Program-made: the position numbers and the translations under genes
Origin: an uncultured Gemmatimonadota bacterium
GTDB lineage: Bacteria; Gemmatimonadota; Gemmatimonadetes; Gemmatimonadales; GWC2-71-9
Assembly (NCBI GenBank): GCA_913009915.1
Contig: CAJVYZ010000178.1
Location: forward strand, 1-6,342
DNA length: 6,342 nt
Direction: 5' to 3'
In this document: positions 1-4,914 of the stretch, one piece after another
How positions within the stretch are numbered: position 1 is the first letter of the stretch
Layout of the letters: every line of letters starts with the position of its first letter
Notes under the pieces: model-generated
Seen by the model: only the letters and a program-made list of their open reading frames with translations
The model's database searches: none
Told to the model about the DNA's origin: nothing

Positions 1-73
1 ATAATTTAGTTTCTGTTGTATGTGTGATTGTCGATTTTATGATTTGTGATGAGTGTTTTTTTTTTTTTTTTTT
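1..73. other. non-genomic junk and poly-T run, sequencing artefact
   Basis: Positions 1-55 are AT-rich, low-complexity sequence quite unlike the GC-rich remainder. Positions 56-73 are 18 consecutive T. Read on the minus strand, this is adapter, then poly-A, then random bases. That is the usual output of a four-colour Illumina run when a read passes through a short insert and off the end of the adapter. I see no biological feature here, and open frames crossing this stretch should be ignored. Confidence 0.93.
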
Positions 74-139
74 CAAGCAGAAGACGGCATACGAGATATA
101 TCAGTGTGACTGGAGTTCAGACGTGTGCTCTTCCGATCT
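74..139 (+). other. Illumina P7 adapter with i7 index and read-2 primer site
   Basis: Positions 74-97 match the P7 flow-cell oligo (begins CAAGCAGAAGACGG, ends CGAGAT). Positions 98-105 are an 8-nt index, ATATCAGT; its complement ACTGATAT agrees, from memory, with TruSeq index 25. Positions 106-139 are the read-2 primer site (begins GTGACTGGAGTTC, ends CTCTTCCGATCT). All three parts are in the correct order with no visible mismatch. Insert sequence therefore begins at 140, and everything to the left is library artefact left in the assembly. Confidence 0.98.
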
Positions 140-248
140 GTTTTGTCGTTGCCGCTTTTTGCTTCGTGCTAGCGGTGGCCTTTTGCTTCGTGCTAGCAAC
201 GATTCGACGCGATTTTTTTGCAGTCGATGGTTTTTTGGTCTTCGTCAC
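140..248 (-). CDS. Lys/Ala-rich basic protein, histone H1-like N-terminus (truncated)
   Basis: Only the first 36 codons are present, because the 3' part is cut off at the adapter junction. The GTG start at 248-246 has a GGGAGAG Shine-Dalgarno (255-261) 6 nt upstream, and an in-frame TAA lies eight codons further upstream. The visible residues include about ten Lys and two Arg among Ala, Thr and Ser (start TKTKKPSTAKKSRR). An octapeptide occurs twice in tandem (ASTKQKAT at 18-25, ASTKQKAA at 26-33), matching a 24-bp DNA repeat. Bacterial histone H1-like nucleoid proteins and the basic tails of some HU or RNA-binding proteins look like this. DNA or RNA binding is inferred from composition alone, since no folded domain is visible. 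The strong RBS argues for a real gene, but with so little sequence the family is uncertain. Confidence 0.5.
157..197. repeat. 24-bp-period direct repeat within the Lys-rich ORF
   Basis: The 17-mer TTTTGCTTCGTGCTAGC occurs at 157-173 and again at 181-197, a period of 24 bp or exactly eight codons. On the minus strand it encodes the duplicated ASTKQKA octapeptide, so it is a coding repeat in a low-complexity basic tail. Confidence 0.85.
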
Positions 249-578
249 GGAAAACTCTCCCAGGATGGCTTAGAGGTGTTCGCCCCAGATTGGTCGCAAA
301 TGTTGAAAAAGCTCAACCTGGACGCAAAAAGACATCGGGATATCGTGCTGTCAATTTCCAACGAATAGATAAAATAGGTGGTTCTGACAGTTGGAACGCA
401 TTGTACGGATTCTCCGGCTTGCGCAAAGATTCCGATCATGCCGGGCCCGCCCACACTCATCTTGCACGATTCGGCGGCCATCGCTAAGGTTCCGCTCCTT
501 GGTCGTGCCGTACCGGCCCTTTCGGCCGGACGATCTTCTCATGCCAGACGGTCCTTAGTTCGTGAGGCATCGCATACC
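249..578. other. gene-free divergent region between the Lys-rich gene and the lipoprotein
   Basis: About 330 bp separate the two divergent starts. Open frames here lack coding character. The plus frame leading into the lipoprotein is open back to 378, but it has no RBS and would place about 67 residues before the signal peptide. The minus strand has a perfect TTGACA at 349-354 with no acceptable -10 box at the right distance. A perfect 6-bp hairpin (CCGGCC 513-518, GGCCGG 524-529, 5-nt loop) lies about 50 nt before the lipoprotein start. It has no T run, so a 5'-UTR structure fits better than a terminator. Promoters for both genes must lie here, but I cannot place them. Confidence 0.5.
255..261 (-). 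promoter_or_regulatory. Shine-Dalgarno deciding the GTG start of the Lys-rich gene
   Basis: GGGAGAG on the minus strand lies 6 nt before the GTG at 248. It is the main evidence that this short truncated frame is translated and starts at GTG. Confidence 0.5.
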
Positions 579-1826
579 GTGAGCCAGTCCAAATCCTTCC
601 GCCCGTTCAAGTTCTTCCAATCGTCGCCCCGTCTATTGACGATCAGCGTCCTCGCCACCGCCCTGTTCGCCGGTTGCAGCGGCGACAACGTGACGGGACC
701 GGGCACCGGTGGTGGACTCCCCACCCAGTTCTCCCGGGCGATCACCCTCACCGAGTTGGACAGCATTCTGGCCAGCGGTCCGACCCGGGTGGAGATCAAG
801 CTGATCAACGGCAGCCTGGTGGCCCGTGAGGTCGAGGTGAAGGAAGCCGGTGACTTGAGGGACAAGGAAGAGATCGAGAGCCGCATCACGGCGATCGACC
901 CGGCGGGGAACGTGACGCTGGCCCTGGGCGGGCTGGTGGTCGACTTCGATGGCGGCACGGACTTCGAGGCCGAAGACGGCCAGCATCTCACCATGCAGGA
1001 GTTCGTCACCCGGGTGCAGGACGCCCTGGCCGCGGGCCAGAACCCGCCGGTCGAGGCCAAGCGCAGTCCGGCGGACACGCCCCAGGATCCCGACGACGCC
1101 ACTTTCCTGGCTAGCAAGCTCGAGCTGGACGACGAGGCCGATGAAGACGAGATCGAGATCAACGTCGACGGCGACAACTACGCCAACACCACCACTCCAC
1201 CGCCCGATGCCATCCTCACGGTGCTGGGTCTGGCGATCGAGTTGGACGTCAGCGGCGGGGTGACCGAAATCGAGGCCGAGATCGACGACGACCGGGACGA
1301 GGCGGAGTTCGAGGGACTGGTCGAGTCGGTCACTGGCTCGTCGTTCACCCTCATGGACGGAACCGTGGTGGAGATCGTCGACGACACCGAAATCGAAGAC
1401 AGCGACGACAGCGACGAGCTGGGCTCGCTGGCCGAGGTGGAGCAGGCTCTGGCCATGGGCTTCCTGGTCGAGGCCGAGGGCGAGGGCGTGGTCACCGGAT
1501 CGAACCCGCTCACCATCACCGCCTCCAAGGTGGAGTTCGAGATCGAAGACGATGATGACGACCTGCCGGGCGCGGTGGAATTCGAGGACCGCGTCACCAG
1601 CGTGGACGTGGCAGGCCGCACGCTGACCCTGATGAACGGCAAGATCGTGCAAGTGGCCGCCGATTCGCTCATCGATACCTCAGGCGACCTGCTGACGCTC
1701 CAGGCCGCGTCCGACGCCGTCGACGCCGGTCGCAACGTAAAGGCCGAAGGCCACGCCGAGCTGGTAGACGCCGGCCCGCCGATGACGTTGAACGCGCTGG
1801 ATATCAAGATCGAGGATGATAGCTAG
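579..1826 (+). CDS. secreted acidic lipoprotein with three DUF5666-like units
   Basis: This is a 415-aa lipoprotein precursor. The GTG start at 579 was chosen because it directly precedes a classical signal: basic N-region, hydrophobic core at 19-31, and lipobox LFAGC with the lipidated Cys at 33, followed by a Gly/Pro linker. GTGAGG at 562-567 is a weak RBS 11 nt upstream. The frame is open back to 378, but no signal peptide would fit there. The mature part repeats the DUF5666 pattern (a G-x-V/I-x-x-V strand, 'g..f.l..g..v.v...T', then 'V.a.G....g.....A..i') at about 100-183, 243-322 and 333-412, with a partial unit at 208-235. The best pair begins EFEGLVESV (243) and EFEDRVTSV (334). Linkers are strongly acidic, with an Asp run at 324-328. 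The family has no assigned enzymatic role. Cation binding or a surface scaffold role is only a guess. The gene stands alone and converges on the 89-aa gene. Confidence 0.82.
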   Translation: MSQSKSFRPFKFFQSSPRLLTISVLATALFAGCSGDNVTGPGTGGGLPTQFSRAITLTELDSILASGPTRVEIKLINGSLVAREVEVKEAGDLRDKEEIESRITAIDPAGNVTLALGGLVVDFDGGTDFEAEDGQHLTMQEFVTRVQDALAAGQNPPVEAKRSPADTPQDPDDATFLASKLELDDEADEDEIEINVDGDNYANTTTPPPDAILTVLGLAIELDVSGGVTEIEAEIDDDRDEAEFEGLVESVTGSSFTLMDGTVVEIVDDTEIEDSDDSDELGSLAEVEQALAMGFLVEAEGEGVVTGSNPLTITASKVEFEIEDDDDDLPGAVEFEDRVTSVDVAGRTLTLMNGKIVQVAADSLIDTSGDLLTLQAASDAVDAGRNVKAEGHAELVDAGPPMTLNALDIKIEDDS

Positions 1827-1870
1827 GAGTGCGCAGGTCGCAGTGCGCAGGGGGGTGATTGAGTGCGCGG
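1823..1870 (+). repeat. AGTGCGCAGG repeat cluster abutting the lipoprotein stop
   Basis: AGTGCGCAGG occurs at 1828-1837 and 1842-1851, with a variant AGTGCGCGG at 1862-1870. It starts one base after the TAG stop. A closely related string (CTAGGGGTGCGCA then ATGCGCAGG) lies at 6231-6252, and an inverted copy lies at 6316-6325. It is therefore a dispersed family rather than part of the gene. Confidence 0.7.
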
Positions 1871-1888
1871 CGCGGGGTGCGGTGACCG

Positions 1889-1920
1889 CCCCGCAGCCCC
1901 GCTGCCCCGCAGCCCCGCCC
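1889..1920. repeat. CCCCGCWG octamer tandem repeat, four units
   Basis: The units are CCCCGCAG, CCCCGCTG, CCCCGCAG and CCCCGCCC, each exactly 8 bp. The minus strand carries four GGGG runs separated by 4-nt loops, a strong quadruplex-forming pattern. A shorter relative, CCGCCCCGCTGCCCCGCC, lies near 2868-2885 upstream of nrfH. Confidence 0.8.
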
Positions 1921-1930
1921 AGGAGAACCC

Positions 1931-2040
1931 CGGGCGGTAGAAGGCGGTAGCGGGCGGTATGGTGCGAGCAGTACCGCCTGCTACCGCCCGTTACATCTGA
2001 TACCGCCCTACCGCCCTACCGCTTTACCGCCTTACCGCCC
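1931..2040. repeat. GGGCGGTA octamer tracts in opposite orientations
   Basis: The left half (1931-1959) has three plus-orientation units. The right half has minus-orientation units: copies at 1972-1978 and 1982-1989, then five contiguous 8-bp units at 2001-2040, of which positions 2017-2032 are variants (TACCGCTT, TACCGCCT). Relative to each flanking gene, the nearer repeats are in sense orientation. The minus tract begins 5 nt after the stop of the 89-aa gene. Confidence 0.85.
1943..1988. terminator. 17-bp hairpin between convergent genes, possible bidirectional terminator
   Basis: The left arm GGCGGTAGCGGGCGGTA (1943-1959) pairs with TACCGCCTGCTACCGCC (1972-1988). All 17 positions pair if one G-T wobble is allowed, around a 12-nt loop. 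It sits between two converging genes, where a bidirectional terminator is expected. Neither side has a T run, so classical intrinsic termination is doubtful. The arms are built from GGCGGTA repeat units in opposite orientations. Confidence 0.5.
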
Positions 2041-2045
2041 TCACT

Positions 2046-2315
2046 TCAAACATGCACCAGCGCGTCCACCTTATGCGACAGCTCCTCGGCGCTGCCGTCG
2101 ATCCGGTAGGCCCGAACAGCTGGACCGTCCTCGCCCTGTTCGACCTTGAACAGCAGGATCGAGTGGTGCTCCTCTGAGAGGTGGTACTCGAGATAGGAAT
2201 AGGCCCGCCCCGGCTCGGCGCCCGCGCTAATCTCGAACTCATGGCCGCTCTTGACCACGCCGACGAGATCCTCCAGCCATTGCTTGATCGTGGTCGCGCC
2301 ATGGGGTTCGGCCAT
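2046..2315 (-). CDS. hypothetical small protein downstream of fdxA
   Basis: This is an 89-aa protein I do not recognise. The start is the ATG at 2315 because GGAGGG lies 4 nt upstream; an in-frame ATG at 2339 has no RBS. The sequence runs from MAEPHGATTIKQWLEDLV to KVDALVHV and has no signal peptide, Cys or membrane segment. An amphipathic helix (about 8-23) is followed by alternating strand-like segments (FEIS 27-30, AYSYLEYHL 38-46, HSILLFKVEQ 51-60, AVRAYRID 66-73) and a C-terminal helix, suggesting a compact soluble alpha/beta protein. It lies 87 bp downstream of the ferredoxin on the same strand and is probably co-transcribed with it, although a nonamer repeat tract fills the gap. GC-rich third positions and the good RBS support a real gene. 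The function is unknown. Confidence 0.72.
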   Translation of the reverse strand: MAEPHGATTIKQWLEDLVGVVKSGHEFEISAGAEPGRAYSYLEYHLSEEHHSILLFKVEQGEDGPAVRAYRIDGSAEELSHKVDALVHV

Positions 2316-2319
2316 TTTT

Positions 2320-2325
2320 CCCTCC
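2320..2325 (-). promoter_or_regulatory. Shine-Dalgarno GGAGGG deciding the start of the 89-aa gene
   Basis: GGAGGG on the minus strand followed by AAAA and then ATG. It selects the ATG at 2315 over the upstream in-frame ATG at 2339. Confidence 0.65.
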
Positions 2326-2364
2326 GTGAGTGATGCCACCCGTTTCCGCAGCTACCGCCATTCC

Positions 2365-2403
2365 TGCCCTCGCTGCCCTCGCTGCCCCCGCCGCCCCCGC
2401 TGT
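2365..2403 (-). repeat. RCAGCGRGG nonamer tract after fdxA
   Basis: Reading the minus strand, four 9-bp units (ACAGCGGGG, GCGGCGGGG, GCAGCGAGG twice) follow the leader GGGGACGATG. The same leader and units occur on the plus strand after nrfH. The leader contains the fdxA stop codon as ATGA. Confidence 0.85.
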
Positions 2404-2678
2404 CATCGTCCCCCCACCCCCTTCGCCACCTCACGCTCCTCGCCACCCTCGAAATAGGCGTAGTTCTTTCGGGTGTAGGCCGCCCACTCGGGCGGGACGT
2501 CCTCCTCGGGGAAGATCGCGGTTACCGGGCACTCCGGCTCGCAGGCACCGCAGTCGATGCACTCGTCCGGATGGATGTAGAGCATGTCCTCGCCCTCGTA
2601 AATGCAATCCACGGGGCACACGTCCACACACGATCGATCCTTCACGCCGACGCAGGGCTCGGCGATGATATAGGTCAT
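2403..2678 (-). CDS. fdxA: 7Fe ferredoxin ([3Fe-4S][4Fe-4S], FdxA type)
   Basis: This is a 91-aa soluble electron carrier. The cysteines sit one residue on from those of Azotobacter ferredoxin I. C9, C17 and C50 would hold the 3Fe-4S cluster. C21, C40, C43 and C46 (CIDCGAC) would hold the 4Fe-4S cluster, and C25 matches the free Cys. The C-terminal segment PEEDVPPEW (57-65) is also typical of this family. The start is the ATG at 2678, with GAGGG (2687-2691) 8 nt upstream; the frame runs open to 2825, but only through repeat DNA. The tail GVGGR and the TGA stop overlap the leader of a nonamer repeat tract. The gene is divergent from nrfH and is followed by the 89-aa gene. It is a cytoplasmic donor for unknown partners. 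Involvement in nitrite reduction is not shown, since NrfH takes electrons from quinol. Confidence 0.88.
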   Translation of the reverse strand: MTYIIAEPCVGVKDRSCVDVCPVDCIYEGEDMLYIHPDECIDCGACEPECPVTAIFPEEDVPPEWAAYTRKNYAYFEGGEEREVAKGVGGR

Positions 2679-2740
2679 TGGTACTGCCCTCAGGAAAGGG
2701 GTGTTTGGGAATATGGCGTGGAGGGCGGTTGGGAGCCAGG

Positions 2741-2812
2741 GGGCGGTAGGGCGGTGGGGCGGTACGGCGGTAGGGCGGTAGGGCGGTATTAGGCGGTAGC
2801 GGGCGGTAAGCG
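2741..2812 (+). repeat. GGGCGGTA octamer tract upstream of nrfH
   Basis: Six contiguous 8-bp units (2741-2788: GGGCGGTA with G or C variants) are followed by two 10-bp units (2789-2808) and a degenerate tail. With the GGG at 2731-2733, the stretch 2731-2759 has four G runs with loops of 5-7 nt. Orientation is sense relative to nrfH. Confidence 0.85.
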
Positions 2813-2890
2813 GTGCGGAATGCAAAGGAAACCCGGGACACCCCGCCCCATGTCAAGCACCGGCCACCGCCCCGCTGCCCCGCCTACCAT

Positions 2891-2903
2891 TGGCACTTTG
2901 CCA
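2891..2903. promoter_or_regulatory. short inverted repeat TGGCA-N3-TGCCA upstream of nrfH
   Basis: This is a perfect 5-bp inverted repeat with a 3-nt spacer, 60 bp before the nrfH start, overlapping the TTGGCA -35-like hexamer. It could be an operator for nrfH, but it is short enough to arise by chance. Confidence 0.2.
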
Positions 2904-2962
2904 TCTCCCCCTACAGATTGCGTGGCGACACCGTCACCAGGAATCTTCCGACCCACGGTCCC

Positions 2963-3418
2963 ATGCGATCCTTTTTCTCTCGTGCCAGTACCCTCGCGGC
3001 AATCCTGTTCGGATTGGTCGGCGGCATCGGCATCTACACGTTCATGTATGCCAACGGCGTCGCCTACCTGAAGGACGACCCCAGGGCGTGCGCCAATTGC
3101 CACATCATGTGGGACGAGTACGATGGCTGGACCAAGGGCAGCCACAAGGCGGTGGCCACCTGCAACGACTGCCACGCGCCACACAGCTCGCTTCCCGCCA
3201 AGTTGTTCGTCAAGGGCCTGAACGGCTGGAACCACTCCGTGGCGTTCACCACCGGCCGGTTTCCCGACCCCATTCGCATCACCAGCATGAACCGCCGGGT
3301 TACCGAGTCGGCCTGCCGCTATTGTCATGACGAGCTGACACACGCCATCGATCCGGCGCCGGCGGGACGGGGGCGGCTGGAGTGCATCAGGTGCCATAGT
3401 ACGGTAGGGCATGAATAG
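2963..3418 (+). CDS. nrfH: cytochrome c nitrite reductase small subunit, tetraheme quinol dehydrogenase NrfH
   Basis: This 151-aa membrane-anchored member of the NapC/NrfH family oxidises menaquinol and passes electrons to NrfA on the outer face of the membrane. A single N-terminal membrane helix (about 10-30) is followed by four heme motifs: CANCH (43-47), CNDCH (67-71), CRYCH (118-122) and CIRCH (141-145). Heme 1 is CANCHIM with Met49, the same position as the Met ligand of Desulfovibrio NrfH. GSHK at 59-62 before heme 2 is also typical. The length is normal for NrfH. The ATG at 2963 was chosen because the helix follows at once; the frame is open to 2813 but has no other plausible start. 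The RBS is poor (no clear purine run within 15 nt). It lies 128 bp upstream of nrfA, with a nonamer repeat in the gap. Confidence 0.95.
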   Translation: MRSFFSRASTLAAILFGLVGGIGIYTFMYANGVAYLKDDPRACANCHIMWDEYDGWTKGSHKAVATCNDCHAPHSSLPAKLFVKGLNGWNHSVAFTTGRFPDPIRITSMNRRVTESACRYCHDELTHAIDPAPAGRGRLECIRCHSTVGHE

Positions 3419-3430
3419 GCGGGGACGATG

Positions 3431-3500
3431 ACAGCGAGGACAGCGAGGGCAGCGGGGATGACAGCGAGGGCAGCGAGGGCAGCGGGGGCAGCGAGGGCAG
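3431..3500 (+). repeat. RCAGCGRGG nonamer tract between nrfH and nrfA
   Basis: Seven 9-bp units (ACAGCGAGG or GCAGCGRGG) are interrupted once by a 3-bp ATG insertion at 3458-3460. They follow the leader GGGGACGATG (3421-3430), which is shared with the tract after fdxA. G runs at 3468, 3477, 3484 and 3495 with loops of 4-6 nt fit a quadruplex. The tract would lie in the nrfH-nrfA intercistronic RNA. Confidence 0.9.
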
Positions 3501-3546
3501 TGTAATGGGATTGGGGAATTGATGAACCGTTTGTTGAGGGCTGAAC

Positions 3547-4914
3547 ATGACTAGTAGTGGCAAGGGGATTCGGCCCCTCACTGTTTGGCTGGCGGTGGGG
3601 GCGGGGGTGGCGGCTTTTGCGTTGATTGCGCTGCTGATGAATATCGCCGAGCGGCGGGAAGAGGCACGGACGCCGTTCTTTAGCGTGGTGGCTCTGACTG
3701 ACACGATCGACGACCCAGCGGTGTGGGGGCAGAATTTTCCGCAGCAGTACGATAGCTATCTGCGAACGGTCGACATGGAGCGCACCCGGTTCGGCGGGAG
3801 CGAGTCGGTACCGCGCGATCCGTCGCCCGACGATCCCCGGCTGTTCACCGCCCGCAGCAACCTCGACCGGGTCCCCCAACTCAAGCGGATGTGGGCCGGC
3901 TACTCGTTCTCGGTCGACTATCGCGAGAAGCGGGGCCACGCCTACATGCTGGACGATCAGACGTTCACCCAACGCCAGGTCGTGGTCCAGCAACCGGGTA
4001 CCTGCATCAATTGCCACGGCTCCACCTACCGGCCCATGAGAGCGCTGGGCGATGGCGACGTGACGGCCGGCTTCGTAGCGCTCAACCAGATGACCTACCA
4101 GGAAGCCCGCACCCACGTGACCGGGCCGATCAGTTGCCTCGATTGTCACGATCCCACAACGATGCAGCTGCGCATTAGCCGCCCCGCATTCATCGAGGGT
4201 ATAGCCGCCTACCAGGCCTCACTCGGCGTAGCCGACTACGACGTCAACACCATGGCCACCCGACAGGAGATGCGCAGTTACATCTGCGCCCAGTGCCATG
4301 TCGAGTACTACTTCAGCAAACCGGACAAGCGCCTGGTGTTTCCCTGGGCGCGCGGCCTGTCGGTGGACAGCGTCCTCGCCTATTACGAGGCAATGGGTTT
4401 CGTGGATTGGACCCACGGCGAGACCGGCGCACCGATGCTCAAGGCGCAACACCCGGAGTTCGAAACGTGGTCCAACGGTATCCACGGCCGCGCCGGCGTA
4501 GCGTGTGCCGACTGCCACATGCCCTACGAGCGCGTCGGGGCCATGAAGGTCAGCGACCACCACGTGCGCAGCCCGCTGCTCAACATCAACAAGGCGTGCC
4601 AGACGTGTCACAAGGTCGACGCCGAGGAACTGCTGGATCGCGCCGAGTCCATCCAGGCGACGACCGACCGGCTGTCACACGTGGCGTTGGATGCGCTGGT
4701 CGACTTGATCGACGACATCGTCGCGGCCCAAGCCGCCGGCCGCAGCCAGGCCGACCTGGCGGACGCCCTCGGCTATCAACGAAAGGCGAGCTTCCTGGTG
4801 GACTTCGTAGAGTCCGAAAACTCCCAGGGCTTCCACGCCGACCAGGAAGCCGCCAGGATTTTGGCCGAGTCGATCAACTACTCGAGGCTGGGGCAAGTCG
4901 CGGTAAGGCGGTAG
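3547..4914 (+). CDS. nrfA: cytochrome c nitrite reductase catalytic subunit, pentaheme NrfA (CXXCH heme 1)
   Basis: This 455-aa enzyme reduces nitrite to ammonium with six electrons from NrfH (respiratory DNRA), outside the cytoplasmic membrane. A hydrophobic N-terminal segment (about 11-31) without a clear cleavage site suggests an anchor. There are five heme motifs: CINCH (153-157), CLDCH (197-201), CAQCH (247-251), CADCH (320-324) and CQTCH (351-355). The family signature KAQHPE (299-304) supplies the Ca ligands Lys299 and Gln301 and the catalytic His302. VEYY (252-255) supplies Glu253 and Tyr254, and RGH (129-131) probably the catalytic Arg. The usual lysine-ligated CXXCK of heme 1 is replaced by CINCH, as reported for a minority of NrfA proteins. 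All other signatures argue for NrfA, not octaheme reductases. GAGGG (3536-3540) lies 6 nt before the ATG. The last codons and the TAG stop lie inside a GGGCGGTA tract. Confidence 0.96.
   Translation: MTSSGKGIRPLTVWLAVGAGVAAFALIALLMNIAERREEARTPFFSVVALTDTIDDPAVWGQNFPQQYDSYLRTVDMERTRFGGSESVPRDPSPDDPRLFTARSNLDRVPQLKRMWAGYSFSVDYREKRGHAYMLDDQTFTQRQVVVQQPGTCINCHGSTYRPMRALGDGDVTAGFVALNQMTYQEARTHVTGPISCLDCHDPTTMQLRISRPAFIEGIAAYQASLGVADYDVNTMATRQEMRSYICAQCHVEYYFSKPDKRLVFPWARGLSVDSVLAYYEAMGFVDWTHGETGAPMLKAQHPEFETWSNGIHGRAGVACADCHMPYERVGAMKVSDHHVRSPLLNINKACQTCHKVDAEELLDRAESIQATTDRLSHVALDALVDLIDDIVAAQAAGRSQADLADALGYQRKASFLVDFVESENSQGFHADQEAARILAESINYSRLGQVAVRR

Larger units (their letters stand above)
2679..2962. 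other. divergent fdxA/nrfH promoter region
   Basis: This 284-bp gap must hold promoters in both directions. A third of it is GGGCGGTA repeat (2741-2812), and a CCCCGC-rich patch follows near 2868-2885. The best promoter-like element for nrfH is TTGGCA (2890-2895), with only a weak TACAGA-like -10. No FNR-type TTGAT-N4-ATCAA or NsrR-like palindrome is visible. Confidence 0.5.

Noticed and set aside
349..354. Perfect TTGACA on the minus strand upstream of the Lys-rich gene
   Set aside because: No -10-like hexamer lies 16-18 nt downstream, so it cannot be called a promoter.
24..368. Open frames of 75-114 codons across the left end
   Set aside because: They translate the poly-T run and the Illumina adapter (the familiar adapter-derived peptides) and are artefacts.
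378..578. Upstream extension of the DUF5666 lipoprotein to the first ATG at 378
   Set aside because: It would put about 67 non-signal residues before the lipobox signal peptide, and it has no RBS. GTG at 579 fits better.
633..1652. Long minus-strand frame of 339 codons, plus other frames opposite the lipoprotein
   Set aside because: These are antisense shadows of a GC-rich acidic gene. Composition is His/Asp/Val-rich with no domain, and the plus strand has a clear lipoprotein.
1889..2812. Possible CRISPR array from repeated intergenic units
   Set aside because: Units are 8-9 bp and contiguous, without unique spacers, and no cas gene is present. These are tandem microsatellites.
2890..2902. 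Sigma-54-like TGGCAC...TTTGC upstream of nrfH
   Set aside because: The GG and GC elements are only 6 nt apart instead of 10, so the spacing rules it out.
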